Shown here: positions 1 through 5,496 of the stretch, one piece after another | Numbering within the stretch: position 1 is the stretch's first letter | Layout: the number at the start of each line of letters is the position of its first letter | NCBI GenBank assembly: GCA_955651875.1 | Contig: CATPAP010000260.1 | Span: forward strand, 1-6,315 | Reading direction: 5' to 3' | Source of the DNA: Candidatus Dormiibacterota bacterium | GTDB taxonomy: Bacteria > Chloroflexota > Dormibacteria > Aeolococcales > Aeolococcaceae | DNA: 6,315 nt | Made by a program: the position numbers and the translations under genes | Notes under the pieces: generated by a model | The model's input: the letters and a program-made list of their open reading frames with translations, nothing else | Databases searched by the model: none | Told to the model about the DNA's origin: nothing

Positions 1-2
1 CC

Positions 3-275
3 GAGGAGGAGGAGGAGCAGCGCTCGGGCCGCCGCGACGCTCTCTGCGAACTCGACGGCCTGCTCACCCAGCTCGAGGAGGTCAACCTTCGTGGCGGTGC
101 CGTCCCCAGTCGCGTGCTCATCGCGCTACGCCGGCGGGGCGTGATCGCTAGGCCAGGGGTCAACCCCGCCGAGCTCATCGAGGCGATCTTCGGCGCCCAG
201 GAGGCCTTCATGCGCCAGCCAGAGGGCGCCGACCGGCTCATCGCCTTCGAGGAGAGGCGTCGGCGCATCGCCTGA
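3..275 (+). CDS. 3' end of an unrecognised protein (partial)
   Basis: The reading frame is open from the window edge to a TGA at 273-275 and gives the last 90 residues of a protein whose start lies outside the window. The visible part opens with a run of five glutamates, continues as a charged, probably helical stretch with the sequence LDGLLTQLEEVNLR, and ends in an arginine-rich tail (ERRRRIA). It is rich in Leu, Glu and Arg, without Cys clusters, membrane segments or a motif I recognise. Codon use (strong G/C in third position) matches the neighbouring rpiA. The 42-base gap to rpiA is short, but rpiA has its own possible -10 element, so co-transcription is uncertain. No function is proposed. 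Confidence 0.6.
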   Translation, partial: EEEEEQRSGRRDALCELDGLLTQLEEVNLRGGAVPSRVLIALRRRGVIARPGVNPAELIEAIFGAQEAFMRQPEGADRLIAFEERRRRIA

Positions 276-303
276 CCCCTCCCCGTCGCTCGTGACGGCC
301 TGC

Positions 304-309
304 TAGCCT
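304..309 (+). promoter_or_regulatory. Possible -10 element of a leaderless rpiA transcript
   Basis: TAGCCT fits the loose TANNNT -10 pattern and lies 8 bases before the rpiA ATG at 318. No Shine-Dalgarno sequence is visible in front of this ATG, so a transcript starting at or next to the start codon would explain initiation. No clear -35 hexamer is seen, so this remains a weak call. Confidence 0.3.
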
Positions 310-317
310 CCGCCCAC

Positions 318-1019
318 ATGGACCTCGAGGCGGCCAAGCGCTCTGCCGGTGAAGCGGCTGCGGGGCTGCTCGAGGACGGCATGACGCTGGGGCTCGGCAC
401 CGGAACGACGGCGCGGTGGTTCATCGAGGCGGTCGGCGCTCGCGTCGCCCACGGGCTGCGGGTTTCCGCGGTCGCCACCTCGCTGGCGAGTGCCACCCTG
501 GCCGCGCGCTGGGGGATCCCGCTGCTCGATCTCGACGCCCGGGGCGTGGACCTCGCGGTGGACGGAGCGGACACCGTCGATCCCGACCTGCGCCTGCTCA
601 AGGGGCTGGGCGGGGCGCTGGTCCGCGAGCGCATCGTGGCCGCCGCGGCGACGCGGTTCGTCGTCGTCGCCGACGAGACCAAGCTGCGTTCCCATCTCGC
701 CGGCTTCGTCCCGGTCGAGATGCTCATCTTCGGCTGGCACCACACCATGACCCTGCTCGACCAGACCGGGGCGAGCTTCAACCTGCGACTCGACGCGGCC
801 GGCGAACCGCTGCGCAGTGACAACGGCAACCTCATCGCCGACGGCGAGTTCGCCCCCATCGCCGATCCCGAAGGGCTGGCCGCACGCCTTGACGCCATTC
901 CGGGCGTGGTCGGGCACGGCCTCTTCCTCGGCATGGCCGACCTCGTCATCGTTGCCGCCACCGACGGCACGCTGACCCGCCTCGAGCCCGCGCGCGGAGC
1001 CTCGCCGACCCTATCCTGA
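318..1019 (+). CDS. rpiA: Ribose-5-phosphate isomerase A
   Basis: RpiA interconverts ribose 5-phosphate and ribulose 5-phosphate in the cytoplasmic non-oxidative pentose phosphate pathway and supplies ribose for nucleotides. The 233 residues match the usual family length of about 220-235. Landmarks appear in family order: the phosphate-binding loop GLGTGTTA (residues 25-32), ATS at 53-55, the active-site DGAD (82-85, holding both conserved aspartates), KGLGGAL (95-101, conserved Lys95), and VRERI with the catalytic base Glu104. They are followed by SDNGN (167-171) and the C-terminal IPGVVGHGLF block. Two positions depart from common versions: DGADT instead of DGADE, and KGLGGA where KGGGGA or KGGGAA is usual. 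Neither removes a catalytic residue. The ATG at 318 places the phosphate loop at the normal distance from the N-terminus. There is no Shine-Dalgarno sequence, so it is probably leaderless. A small PRC-barrel-like gene follows after 33 bases. Confidence 0.95.
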   Translation: MDLEAAKRSAGEAAAGLLEDGMTLGLGTGTTARWFIEAVGARVAHGLRVSAVATSLASATLAARWGIPLLDLDARGVDLAVDGADTVDPDLRLLKGLGGALVRERIVAAAATRFVVVADETKLRSHLAGFVPVEMLIFGWHHTMTLLDQTGASFNLRLDAAGEPLRSDNGNLIADGEFAPIADPEGLAARLDAIPGVVGHGLFLGMADLVIVAATDGTLTRLEPARGASPTLS

Positions 1020-1052
1020 GCGCAGCGCGACAGTGTTTCAGGAGGTATCCGC

Positions 1053-1316
1053 ATGCCCGGAGAGTCCCTCGCCTGGAGGATGATCAAGCCCGGCCGGAGT
1101 GTGGTGGCGCGCGACGGCACGGTCATCGGCACAGTCGGCCGCGTGCTCGCCGACGACGGCGCCGACATCTTCCACGGGATCGCCCTGCGGCGCGGGCTGC
1201 CGATCGTCGGGGAGGAGCGGGAGGTGCTCGCCGCGCGGATCGACCGGATCACCGAGGATGCCGTCCACACCACGCTCGACGTAGCCGAGATCGAGATGCT
1301 CCCCGCGGCGCGGTAG
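1053..1316 (+). CDS. Small PRC-barrel-like protein
   Basis: An 87-residue cytoplasmic protein with no signal peptide or membrane segment. The start is well supported: AGGAGGT at 1040-1046 lies six bases before the ATG. The pattern is that of a short beta-barrel: W8, IKPGRSVVARDG (11-22), IGTVGRV (25-31), DIFHGIALRRG (38-48), a charged turn (EERE), then VLAARIDRIT (58-67) and AVHTTL (70-75). Alternating hydrophobic strands, glycine turns after a DG.xIG.V motif, and a V.A..I..I closing strand resemble PRC-barrel and DUF2171-type proteins of actinobacteria and relatives. In known cases this fold binds RNA (RimM) or occurs in photosystem proteins; the role of stand-alone short forms is mostly unknown. 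It is probably co-transcribed with rpiA (33-base gap), but a functional link to sugar metabolism is not implied. The gene call is firm, the family call moderate. Confidence 0.75.
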   Translation: MPGESLAWRMIKPGRSVVARDGTVIGTVGRVLADDGADIFHGIALRRGLPIVGEEREVLAARIDRITEDAVHTTLDVAEIEMLPAAR

Positions 1317-1330
1317 CGCCGGCCCGGCGC
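1316..1330 (+). terminator. GC hairpin after the rpiA/PRC-barrel-like unit
   Basis: Perfect six-base arms GCGCCG (1316-1321) and CGGCGC (1325-1330) enclose a three-base loop. The hairpin starts on the last base of the upstream stop codon and lies 33 bases before tRNA-Val. There is no T-tract, so termination here is an inference from position and strength. Confidence 0.35.
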
Positions 1331-1349
1331 GGCCGGAGCCGGCTGGCGG

Positions 1350-1355
1350 TACAGT
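1350..1355 (+). promoter_or_regulatory. -10 element of tRNA-Val
   Basis: TACAGT lies eight bases before the first base of the mature tRNA and matches the bacterial -10 consensus at four of six positions, including the key TA at the start and the final T. The expected -35 region is fully GC and shows no clear hexamer. Confidence 0.45.
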
Positions 1356-1363
1356 CACCGCCT

Positions 1364-1437
1364 GGGCGGGTAGCTCAGCTGGTCAGAGCGTCTCGCTTAC
1401 ACCGAGAAGGCCGCGGGTTCGACTCCTGCCCCGCCCA
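1364..1437 (+). tRNA. tRNA-Val, anticodon UAC
   Basis: A complete 74-base cloverleaf. The acceptor stem GGGCGGG (1364-1370) pairs with CCCGCCC (1430-1436). The D stem is GCTC/GAGC, the anticodon stem TCTCG/CGAGA encloses loop CTTACAC with anticodon TAC at 1398-1400, the variable loop is five bases, and the T stem GCGGG/CCTGC carries loop TTCGACT. The anticodon reads the GUA valine codon and probably other valine codons by wobble. The discriminator is A1437 and is followed by CGG, so the CCA end is not encoded and must be added enzymatically. It stands alone between two protein genes. Confidence 0.97.
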
Positions 1438-1440
1438 CGG

Positions 1441-1459
1441 CGTGGCGGTCTGCCCCACG
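1441..1459 (+). terminator. Short hairpin downstream of tRNA-Val
   Basis: CGTGG (1441-1445) and CCACG (1455-1459) form a five-base stem around a nine-base loop, starting three bases after the mature tRNA end. Its position fits tRNA 3' trailer structure or termination. There is no T-tract, so the assignment is tentative. I see nothing else definite between it and the -10-like element at 1528. Confidence 0.3.
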
Positions 1460-1527
1460 TCCGAAGCGGCGTCAGTCACGGACTGGGTGCCTACCAGACT
1501 TGTCGGTGCGCATACGTTTTTGGCGGT

Positions 1528-1533
1528 GATAAT
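1528..1533 (+). promoter_or_regulatory. -10 element of a leaderless gene (zinc-cluster orphan)
   Basis: GATAAT matches the TATAAT consensus at five of six positions in a locally AT-richer stretch. It ends five bases before the ATG at 1539, so transcription would start on or next to the start codon. No Shine-Dalgarno sequence precedes that ATG, which supports a leaderless mRNA. No well-placed -35 hexamer is seen. Confidence 0.5.
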
Positions 1534-1538
1534 TCGCC

Positions 1539-2243
1539 ATGGCTCCATGGGGACGCCGAGCGAACCGCGACAGCTCCCATGAGACTGCGGGCCAGGCATC
1601 AGCTGGAATCGCGGGGGACCTGCCCTGCACCCGCGCGGGGTGTTCAGCTGTCAACGCGGTGGTCTGCGCGTACGTCGACCGGCGCGGTCTGCGCTGCATG
1701 ACCGCGTGGTGCCCGGAGCACCAGGAAATCGCTCGTGGCCGTCCCTACTGCGCCCGTCACGGACGCATGGTCCGAGTTCTCCATGCTGGGGGGGTCGGCT
1801 CCGCACCTCTGCCCGACGTCGACAACCGCGCCGCCTCGCTGGCCGATTTCGTCGCTGAGGCGGTCAGCCCCTTGATGAGCAGCGCACTTCATGCTGCTTG
1901 GCCGGGCGACCTGAGTGTGGGCATCCGACCCTTGGACGTCCGGTACGAACCGCCCAATCGGTTGCGTGTATGGACTCGCGGGTGGAGATTGCACTCGAAC
2001 ACCGGCGATGCCGTTGCCGTGCTGCTGGCGGTGGCCGAGACGCAAGACGATCTGGTTCGCGTGACAGTTGAGTCCCGCACGGTTGCGGAGCTGGTGCCGC
2101 CCTGGATCTCTGATCGCTCGACAAGCGCGAACGACGCTGTGCGCCAGGCCTTCTACAACGCCGTGGTCGAGGCGGCCCGCGAGGCTGTCGCGCAGGCGTA
2201 CGAACGGAGTGTGGGTTACATGCACCGCGAGCCTCCGCGCTGA
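1539..2243 (+). CDS. Unrecognised protein with an eight-ligand Cys/His (zinc-type) cluster
   Basis: I do not recognise this 234-residue protein. Residues 1-29 look unstructured (many Ala, Gly, Arg, Ser). Residues 30-74 hold eight potential metal ligands: C30-x4-C35-x7-C43-x9-C53-x4-C58-x2-H61-x9-C71-x2-H74. This is enough for two zinc ions, possibly in a cross-braced arrangement as in B-box-like folds, which is inference from spacing. A polar linker follows, then residues 100-225 form a soluble mixed alpha/beta domain: helix near 100-118, strands such as SVGIRPLDVRYEP and RLRVWTRGW, a helix at 156-168, strand VRVTVESRTV, and a C-terminal Ala-rich amphipathic helix (200-222). There is no signal peptide or membrane segment. 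The ATG at 1539 is chosen for its -10-like sequence; a later start before C30 cannot be excluded. Codon choice (TTG, GTA, GTT, TCA, AAC/AAT mix) is somewhat less GC-biased than in neighbouring genes. It stands alone beside tRNA-Val. Confidence 0.75.
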   Translation: MAPWGRRANRDSSHETAGQASAGIAGDLPCTRAGCSAVNAVVCAYVDRRGLRCMTAWCPEHQEIARGRPYCARHGRMVRVLHAGGVGSAPLPDVDNRAASLADFVAEAVSPLMSSALHAAWPGDLSVGIRPLDVRYEPPNRLRVWTRGWRLHSNTGDAVAVLLAVAETQDDLVRVTVESRTVAELVPPWISDRSTSANDAVRQAFYNAVVEAAREAVAQAYERSVGYMHREPPR

Positions 2244-2290
2244 ACCGACAGACGCATCACGGGCAGGCCGAGGGAAAGCAGACGCGCCCC

Positions 2291-2310
2291 GTAGCCTCCC
2301 AGGGGGCTGC
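2291..2310 (+). terminator. Hairpin downstream of the zinc-cluster orphan
   Basis: GTAGCCTC (2291-2298) pairs with GGGGCTGC (2303-2310) through eight pairs, two of them G-U type, around the tetraloop CCAG. It starts 47 bases after the stop codon. No T-tract follows, so this is a likely but unproven transcription end. The rest of the gap up to the catalase promoter region shows no convincing small gene. Confidence 0.4.
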
Positions 2311-2427
2311 GAACGCGTCAGTCAGTTCAGCAGGGCCGCAACGCTGGCTGCGTGGTGCCCGGGTGTCGCGCCGGTTCGGGGGATACTGGGCAGCGCCCCC
2401 TCCTCCTGACGGGCGACGCTCCCGACG

Positions 2428-2440
2428 GCGAGCGGCTCGC
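2428..2440. promoter_or_regulatory. Perfect inverted repeat in the catalase promoter region
   Basis: GCGAGC (2428-2433) and GCTCGC (2435-2440) are perfect six-base arms around one central G. The repeat ends six bases before the candidate -10 at 2447, in the spacer where a repressor could block polymerase. It could be an operator for a peroxide-responsive regulator, but it does not resemble the AT-rich PerR/Fur boxes, and chance palindromes are common in such GC-rich DNA. Confidence 0.3.
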
Positions 2441-2446
2441 GGGGCG

Positions 2447-2452
2447 TACCTT
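2447..2452 (+). promoter_or_regulatory. Candidate -10 element of catalase
   Basis: TACCTT matches TATAAT at three of six positions, including the initial TA and final T. It lies 12 bases before the Shine-Dalgarno sequence and would give a leader of roughly 20 bases. No good -35 hexamer is visible (CCGACG at 2422-2427 is the nearest), so an activator or an alternative sigma factor is possible. Confidence 0.35.
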
Positions 2453-2464
2453 AGAGCGAAACGC

Positions 2465-2471
2465 AAGGAGG
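2465..2471 (+). promoter_or_regulatory. Shine-Dalgarno sequence that fixes the catalase start
   Basis: AAGGAGG ends nine bases before the GTG at 2481. It is the only strong site near the 5' end of the frame and selects this GTG over the GTG codons at 2352 (upstream) and 2526 (15 codons downstream). Confidence 0.75.
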
Positions 2472-2480
2472 ACAGTTCAG

Positions 2481-4151
2481 GTGAGCGAGAAGCGCCGCAC
2501 CCTGACCAACAGGCAGGGACATCCGGTGTCGAACAACCAGAGCCAGCGCACCGTCGGACCGCGCGGCCCAGCAACCCTCGAGAACTACCAGTTCCTGGAG
2601 AAGATGAGCCACTTCGACCGCGAGCGCATCCCGGAGCGCGTCGTGCACGCGCGCGGCACCGTCGCGCACGGCTTCTTCGAGGCGTACGGGATGATCGGCG
2701 ACGAGCCGGCATCGAAATACACGCGCGCCAAGCTGTTCCAGGAGAAGGGCAAGCGCACTCAGCTGAGCATCCGTTTCTCCACGGTTGCGGGTGGACGCGA
2801 CTCCTCTGAGGTGGCGCGCGACCCGCGCGGCTTCGCCGTGAAGTTCCGCACCGATGACGGCAACTGGGACCTGGTCGGCAACAACCTGCCGGTGTTCTTC
2901 ATCCGCGACGCCATCAAGTTCCCGGACTTCATCCACTCGCAGAAGCCCGACCCGGTCAGCTTCTACCGGCAGGATCCCAACCGCGTCTTCGACTTCATCG
3001 CAGCCACGCCGGAATCGCTGCACATGATCATGTTCGTCTTCAGCCCACGCGGGATTCCCAATGACTACCGCCATCAGCAGGGATTCGGCGTCAACACCTA
3101 CAAGATGGTCAACGCCGCCGGCGAGGCGGTGCTGGTCAAGTACCACTGGCATCCCAAGCAGGGGGTCCGGTCGCTCACGGCGGATCAGGCCGCGTACGTG
3201 CAGGCGACCGAGCTGGGCAGCGCCACCCTCGACCTCCGCAACGCCATCGAGCGCGGCGAGTGCCCGGAATGGGAGCTGCTCGTGCAGATCATCGGCGACG
3301 ATGAGCATCCCGAGCTCGATTTCGACCCACTCGACGACACCAAGGTGTGGCCCGAGGACCAGTTCCCTCTGCGCGCCGTCGGCCGGATGGTGCTCGACCG
3401 CGCCGTCGTCGACAACTTCACCGAGAACGAGCAGATCGCCTTCGGAACCGGCGTCCTCGTCGACGGACTCGACTTCTCCGACGACAAGATGCTGACGGGA
3501 CGGACATTCTCGTATTCTGACACACAGCGGTACCGCGTCGGTCACAACTACCTGCAGCTCCCGGCCAACCGCCCCGTTGATGGTGTTGAGGTGAACACGA
3601 ATCAACGCGACGGGCAGATGGCGTACTACGTCGACGGGCACACGGATCCGCACATCAACTTCGAGCCGGCGCTGCGCGGCGGCCTGGCCGAGGCCGAGCA
3701 GCGCGGTCCGGCCGAGGTTGGACCGGTGATCAGCGGCCGCCTCACCCGGGCGATCATCCCGCGCCGCAACGACTACCAGCAGGCCGCCGACCGCTGGCAG
3801 ACGATGGAGGAGTGGGAGCGCGACGACCTCGTGCTCAACCTCTGCGGCGCGCTCGGGCAGTGCGAGAAGGTCCTTCAAGAGCGCATGGCCTGGCACCTCC
3901 TGCTCATCGACGACGATCTCGGCCGCCACGTCGCCGACGCCATCGAGGTGTCGATCGACGCCGTGCGCAAGCTCGAGGCCCTGGCCACTCAGGAGCTCAC
4001 CGCCGAGGACCATCGCCGCCTCGCCAACCTCGGTTCGGCCGGTCCGCGCCCTCTGACCACCCGAAAGGTCACGGGATCGGTCCCCAACGAGCGGTCCGAT
4101 GTCCCCAACCTTGCCGCAGCCGACGCCAGGGAGACGGCGCGAAGCCACTGA
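2481..4151 (+). CDS. Monofunctional heme catalase
   Basis: Catalase disproportionates hydrogen peroxide to water and oxygen in the cytoplasm, normally as a heme tetramer. From the GTG at 2481 the protein has 556 residues, longer than the classic small-subunit type (about 480-510) and shorter than the large-subunit type (about 700), comparable to KatX-like forms. The distal-side signature FDRERIPERVVHARG (45-59) contains catalytic His56. It is followed by KRTQLSIRFSTVAG (91-104), the DPRGFAVKF block (114-122) and DGNWDLVGNNLPVFFIRD (126-143) with the distal Asn. The proximal heme-ligand signature RTFSYSDTQ (341-349) gives Tyr345. Also typical are the KFPDFIHSQKPDP and DYRHQQGFGVNTYK blocks. 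The C-terminal part (about 480-556) is a helical extension (LGRHVADAIEVSIDAVRKLEAL) and a polar tail. The N-terminal 30 residues are basic and polar, without a signal peptide. No frameshift or lost key residue is seen. It has its own promoter region and a terminator hairpin, so it is probably monocistronic. Confidence 0.96.
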   Translation: MSEKRRTLTNRQGHPVSNNQSQRTVGPRGPATLENYQFLEKMSHFDRERIPERVVHARGTVAHGFFEAYGMIGDEPASKYTRAKLFQEKGKRTQLSIRFSTVAGGRDSSEVARDPRGFAVKFRTDDGNWDLVGNNLPVFFIRDAIKFPDFIHSQKPDPVSFYRQDPNRVFDFIAATPESLHMIMFVFSPRGIPNDYRHQQGFGVNTYKMVNAAGEAVLVKYHWHPKQGVRSLTADQAAYVQATELGSATLDLRNAIERGECPEWELLVQIIGDDEHPELDFDPLDDTKVWPEDQFPLRAVGRMVLDRAVVDNFTENEQIAFGTGVLVDGLDFSDDKMLTGRTFSYSDTQRYRVGHNYLQLPANRPVDGVEVNTNQRDGQMAYYVDGHTDPHINFEPALRGGLAEAEQRGPAEVGPVISGRLTRAIIPRRNDYQQAADRWQTMEEWERDDLVLNLCGALGQCEKVLQERMAWHLLLIDDDLGRHVADAIEVSIDAVRKLEALATQELTAEDHRRLANLGSAGPRPLTTRKVTGSVPNERSDVPNLAAADARETARSH

Positions 4152-4154
4152 TTG

Positions 4155-4188
4155 GAGAGAGGTGGGGCGATCCCGTCCCACTCCTCTC
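4155..4188 (+). terminator. Terminator-like hairpin after catalase
   Basis: GAGAGAGGTGGG (4155-4166) and CCCACTCCTCTC (4177-4188) form a twelve-pair stem with one A-C mismatch and one G-U pair around a ten-base loop, three bases after the stop codon. No T-tract follows, as is common in GC-rich genomes. Length and position make it the most convincing transcription-end structure in the window. Confidence 0.6.
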
Positions 4189-4236
4189 GTCAGGGCCGAC
4201 CGGGCTGCGCGGCCGCCGCTCGAACGCACCAATCGC

Positions 4237-4250
4237 GTCCGTCGAAGGAC
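4237..4250. promoter_or_regulatory. Imperfect palindrome upstream of the Nudix-type regulator
   Basis: GTCCGTCGAAGGAC is symmetric at twelve of fourteen positions (GTCC, TCGA, GGAC) and lies 49 bases before the regulator start. NrtR-type regulators bind palindromes as dimers and often act on their own promoter, so this is a possible operator. No clear -10 or -35 is seen around it and the call is weak. Confidence 0.22.
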
Positions 4251-4299
4251 TCCAGAACGCCAGTTTGTGCCATCATCAGCCTAAACAAGGAGGTGCAAG

Positions 4300-5028
4300 A
4301 TGGCCCGGGGAGCACAGGCTGCGATCGCCGCGGGCATCGCCGTGTTCGCCTTCGACGCCGACCCCGGAGTGCTTCCCAGCCGTGCTCTGCAGGTGCTCAC
4401 CCTCCGCCGCGGGCTCCCCAAGGGGGAGGTCGAGGCGCGCGAGCGCTTCGCCGAGGCGGCGCGGAGGGTCGCCGCCGCCGCCGGGGTCGACCTGGGCGGG
4501 AGGCGTGCCGGGCGCGCCGAGCGCCTCCACCTCGTCGGGGTCGACGACGATCCCGGCCGGGGCACCCGCACCGTCACCGCCTGGTACTACGCCACAGCCC
4601 CAGCCGGCGAGATTACCGGGGCCGGAACGTGGTCGCCGGTAGGGCGAGGCCTTCGCCTCGACCCCCGCGACAGCGCCGCTCTGCGACAGGCCACCGAGCG
4701 CCTCCGCCAGGACGCCCGCCAGGTTGGCGGAGCCGCAGCCTTGCTGGGCGACGTCTTCACCGGCGACGACCTGCTGCGAGTCCATGTGGCGCTCCACGGC
4801 GGGCCCGAGGGCAGCGACCGCACCTTCCGGCGTCGCATCCAGGAACTCCGCGACAGCGGTCTGCTCCGCCCAGTCCCCGACCGCGAGGTCGCGGCGGTGA
4901 GGGCACGTGTCCCCCGCTACCGCTCCCCCGTGGGCACCGGCGGCAGGCCGCCCGAGCTCTTCCGCTACGCCGGCACCGGAGGGGAGAACGAGCAGCTGGT
5001 CGCGCTTCGGGCCCGCCGAGGCGCCTGA
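4300..5028 (+). CDS. NrtR-type transcriptional regulator with a degenerate Nudix domain
   Basis: The 242-residue protein has two parts. Residues 8-145 resemble a Nudix fold as in NrtR. AIAAGIAVFAFDAD and RALQVLTLRR form the first strands, and the Nudix helix region (42-63) keeps Gly42, Glu48 and Arg56 but reads RRVAAAAG where REUxEExG is expected. It thus lacks the catalytic glutamates and is one residue short. Later come DPGRGTRTVTAWYYA (84-98) and AGTWSPV (108-114), matching the family's RDPR..VVSVAYYAL and W.P. blocks. Residues 152-224 form the winged helix: FTGDDLLRVHVALHG, SDRTFRRRIQEL, and the wing with GGRPPELFRY (214-223). In known NrtR proteins the Nudix domain senses ADP-ribose or related NAD metabolites and the winged helix binds operators of NAD or sugar genes. 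Enzyme activity is unlikely here. The start is firm: AAGGAGGT at 4287-4294, five bases before the ATG. No NAD-biosynthesis gene is adjacent, so the target is unknown. Confidence 0.8.
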   Translation: MARGAQAAIAAGIAVFAFDADPGVLPSRALQVLTLRRGLPKGEVEARERFAEAARRVAAAAGVDLGGRRAGRAERLHLVGVDDDPGRGTRTVTAWYYATAPAGEITGAGTWSPVGRGLRLDPRDSAALRQATERLRQDARQVGGAAALLGDVFTGDDLLRVHVALHGGPEGSDRTFRRRIQELRDSGLLRPVPDREVAAVRARVPRYRSPVGTGGRPPELFRYAGTGGENEQLVALRARRGA

Positions 5029-5496
5029 TCAGCCAGCATCGGCGTCCCACGGCTCCTCGCCGCTGCTCAGCACCAGAGTGACCGGACCGTCGTTGACCAG
5101 CTCAACCTGCATCTGAGCGCCGAACCGGCCACTTGCCACGCTGAGCCCTCGTTCTCGGAGCGCCTCGACGAACACGTCGCAGAGACGCTCGGCGTGCTCA
5201 GGCGCTCCAGCCCGGATGAACGACGGTCGGTGGCCCCGCGAGGCGTCGGCAAACAATGTGAACTGACTCACGACGAGCACCTCGCCAGCGGTCTGGGCAA
5301 CATCGAGGTTCATGCGACCAACATCGTCGGGAAAGATGCGCAACAGGGCCACGCGGCCGGCGAGCCGCGCGGCGATGTCGTCGTCGTCGTTCGGTCCGAC
5401 AGCGAGAAAGACGAGCAGTCCGTGGCCGATCTCGCCGACGATGGCATCTTGAACACGCGCGGCCGCCCGCGCTGTCCGCTGGACCACCGCCCTCAC
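5029..5496 (-). CDS. dtd: D-aminoacyl-tRNA deacylase
   Basis: DTD hydrolyses D-amino acids, and mischarged glycine on tRNA-Ala, from tRNAs in the cytoplasm as a homodimeric proofreading enzyme. The 155 residues agree with the usual 145-150. The N-terminal MRAVVQR strand is typical. The two signature motifs are present: SQFTL at 77-81, with the Thr80 position of the active site, and NDGPVT at 135-140, whose Gly-Pro pair reaches across the dimer into the partner's active site. GHRPSF (88-93) is also a family feature. The last ten residues (GEEPWDADAG) are a non-conserved acidic tail. The GTG start at 5496-5494 overlaps the TGA of the upstream minus-strand gene in the sequence GTGA, so translation is probably coupled. 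The stop codon directly abuts that of the convergent regulator gene within TGATCA. Confidence 0.96.
   Translation of the reverse strand: MRAVVQRTARAAARVQDAIVGEIGHGLLVFLAVGPNDDDDIAARLAGRVALLRIFPDDVGRMNLDVAQTAGEVLVVSQFTLFADASRGHRPSFIRAGAPEHAERLCDVFVEALRERGLSVASGRFGAQMQVELVNDGPVTLVLSSGEEPWDADAG

Noticed and set aside
303..917. A 204-codon minus-strand frame opposite rpiA
   Set aside because: It is antisense to an intact, clearly recognised rpiA and its product is Arg/Gly/Glu-rich without family features.
2388..2425. Possible hairpin between GGGCAGCG and CGACGCTCCC upstream of catalase
   Set aside because: The arms pair only in part and leave mismatches. It is not stronger than expected by chance at this GC content.
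2352..2480. Upstream extension of the catalase frame to the GTG at 2352
   Set aside because: The 43 extra codons contain the inverted repeat and candidate -10, have no family similarity, and the AAGGAGG at 2465 points to the GTG at 2481.
2451..4232. A 593-codon open frame on the minus strand across the whole catalase gene
   Set aside because: It mirrors the catalase codons in GC-rich DNA, has low-complexity Val/Gly/Arg/Asp composition, no recognisable motif, and no ribosome binding site. The plus strand encodes a complete catalase.
4152..5081. A 309-codon plus-strand frame overlapping the regulator gene
   Set aside because: The product is almost entirely Arg, Pro, Ser and Gly, typical of a shifted frame in GC-rich DNA. 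The true frame has a strong Shine-Dalgarno site and NrtR-type domains.
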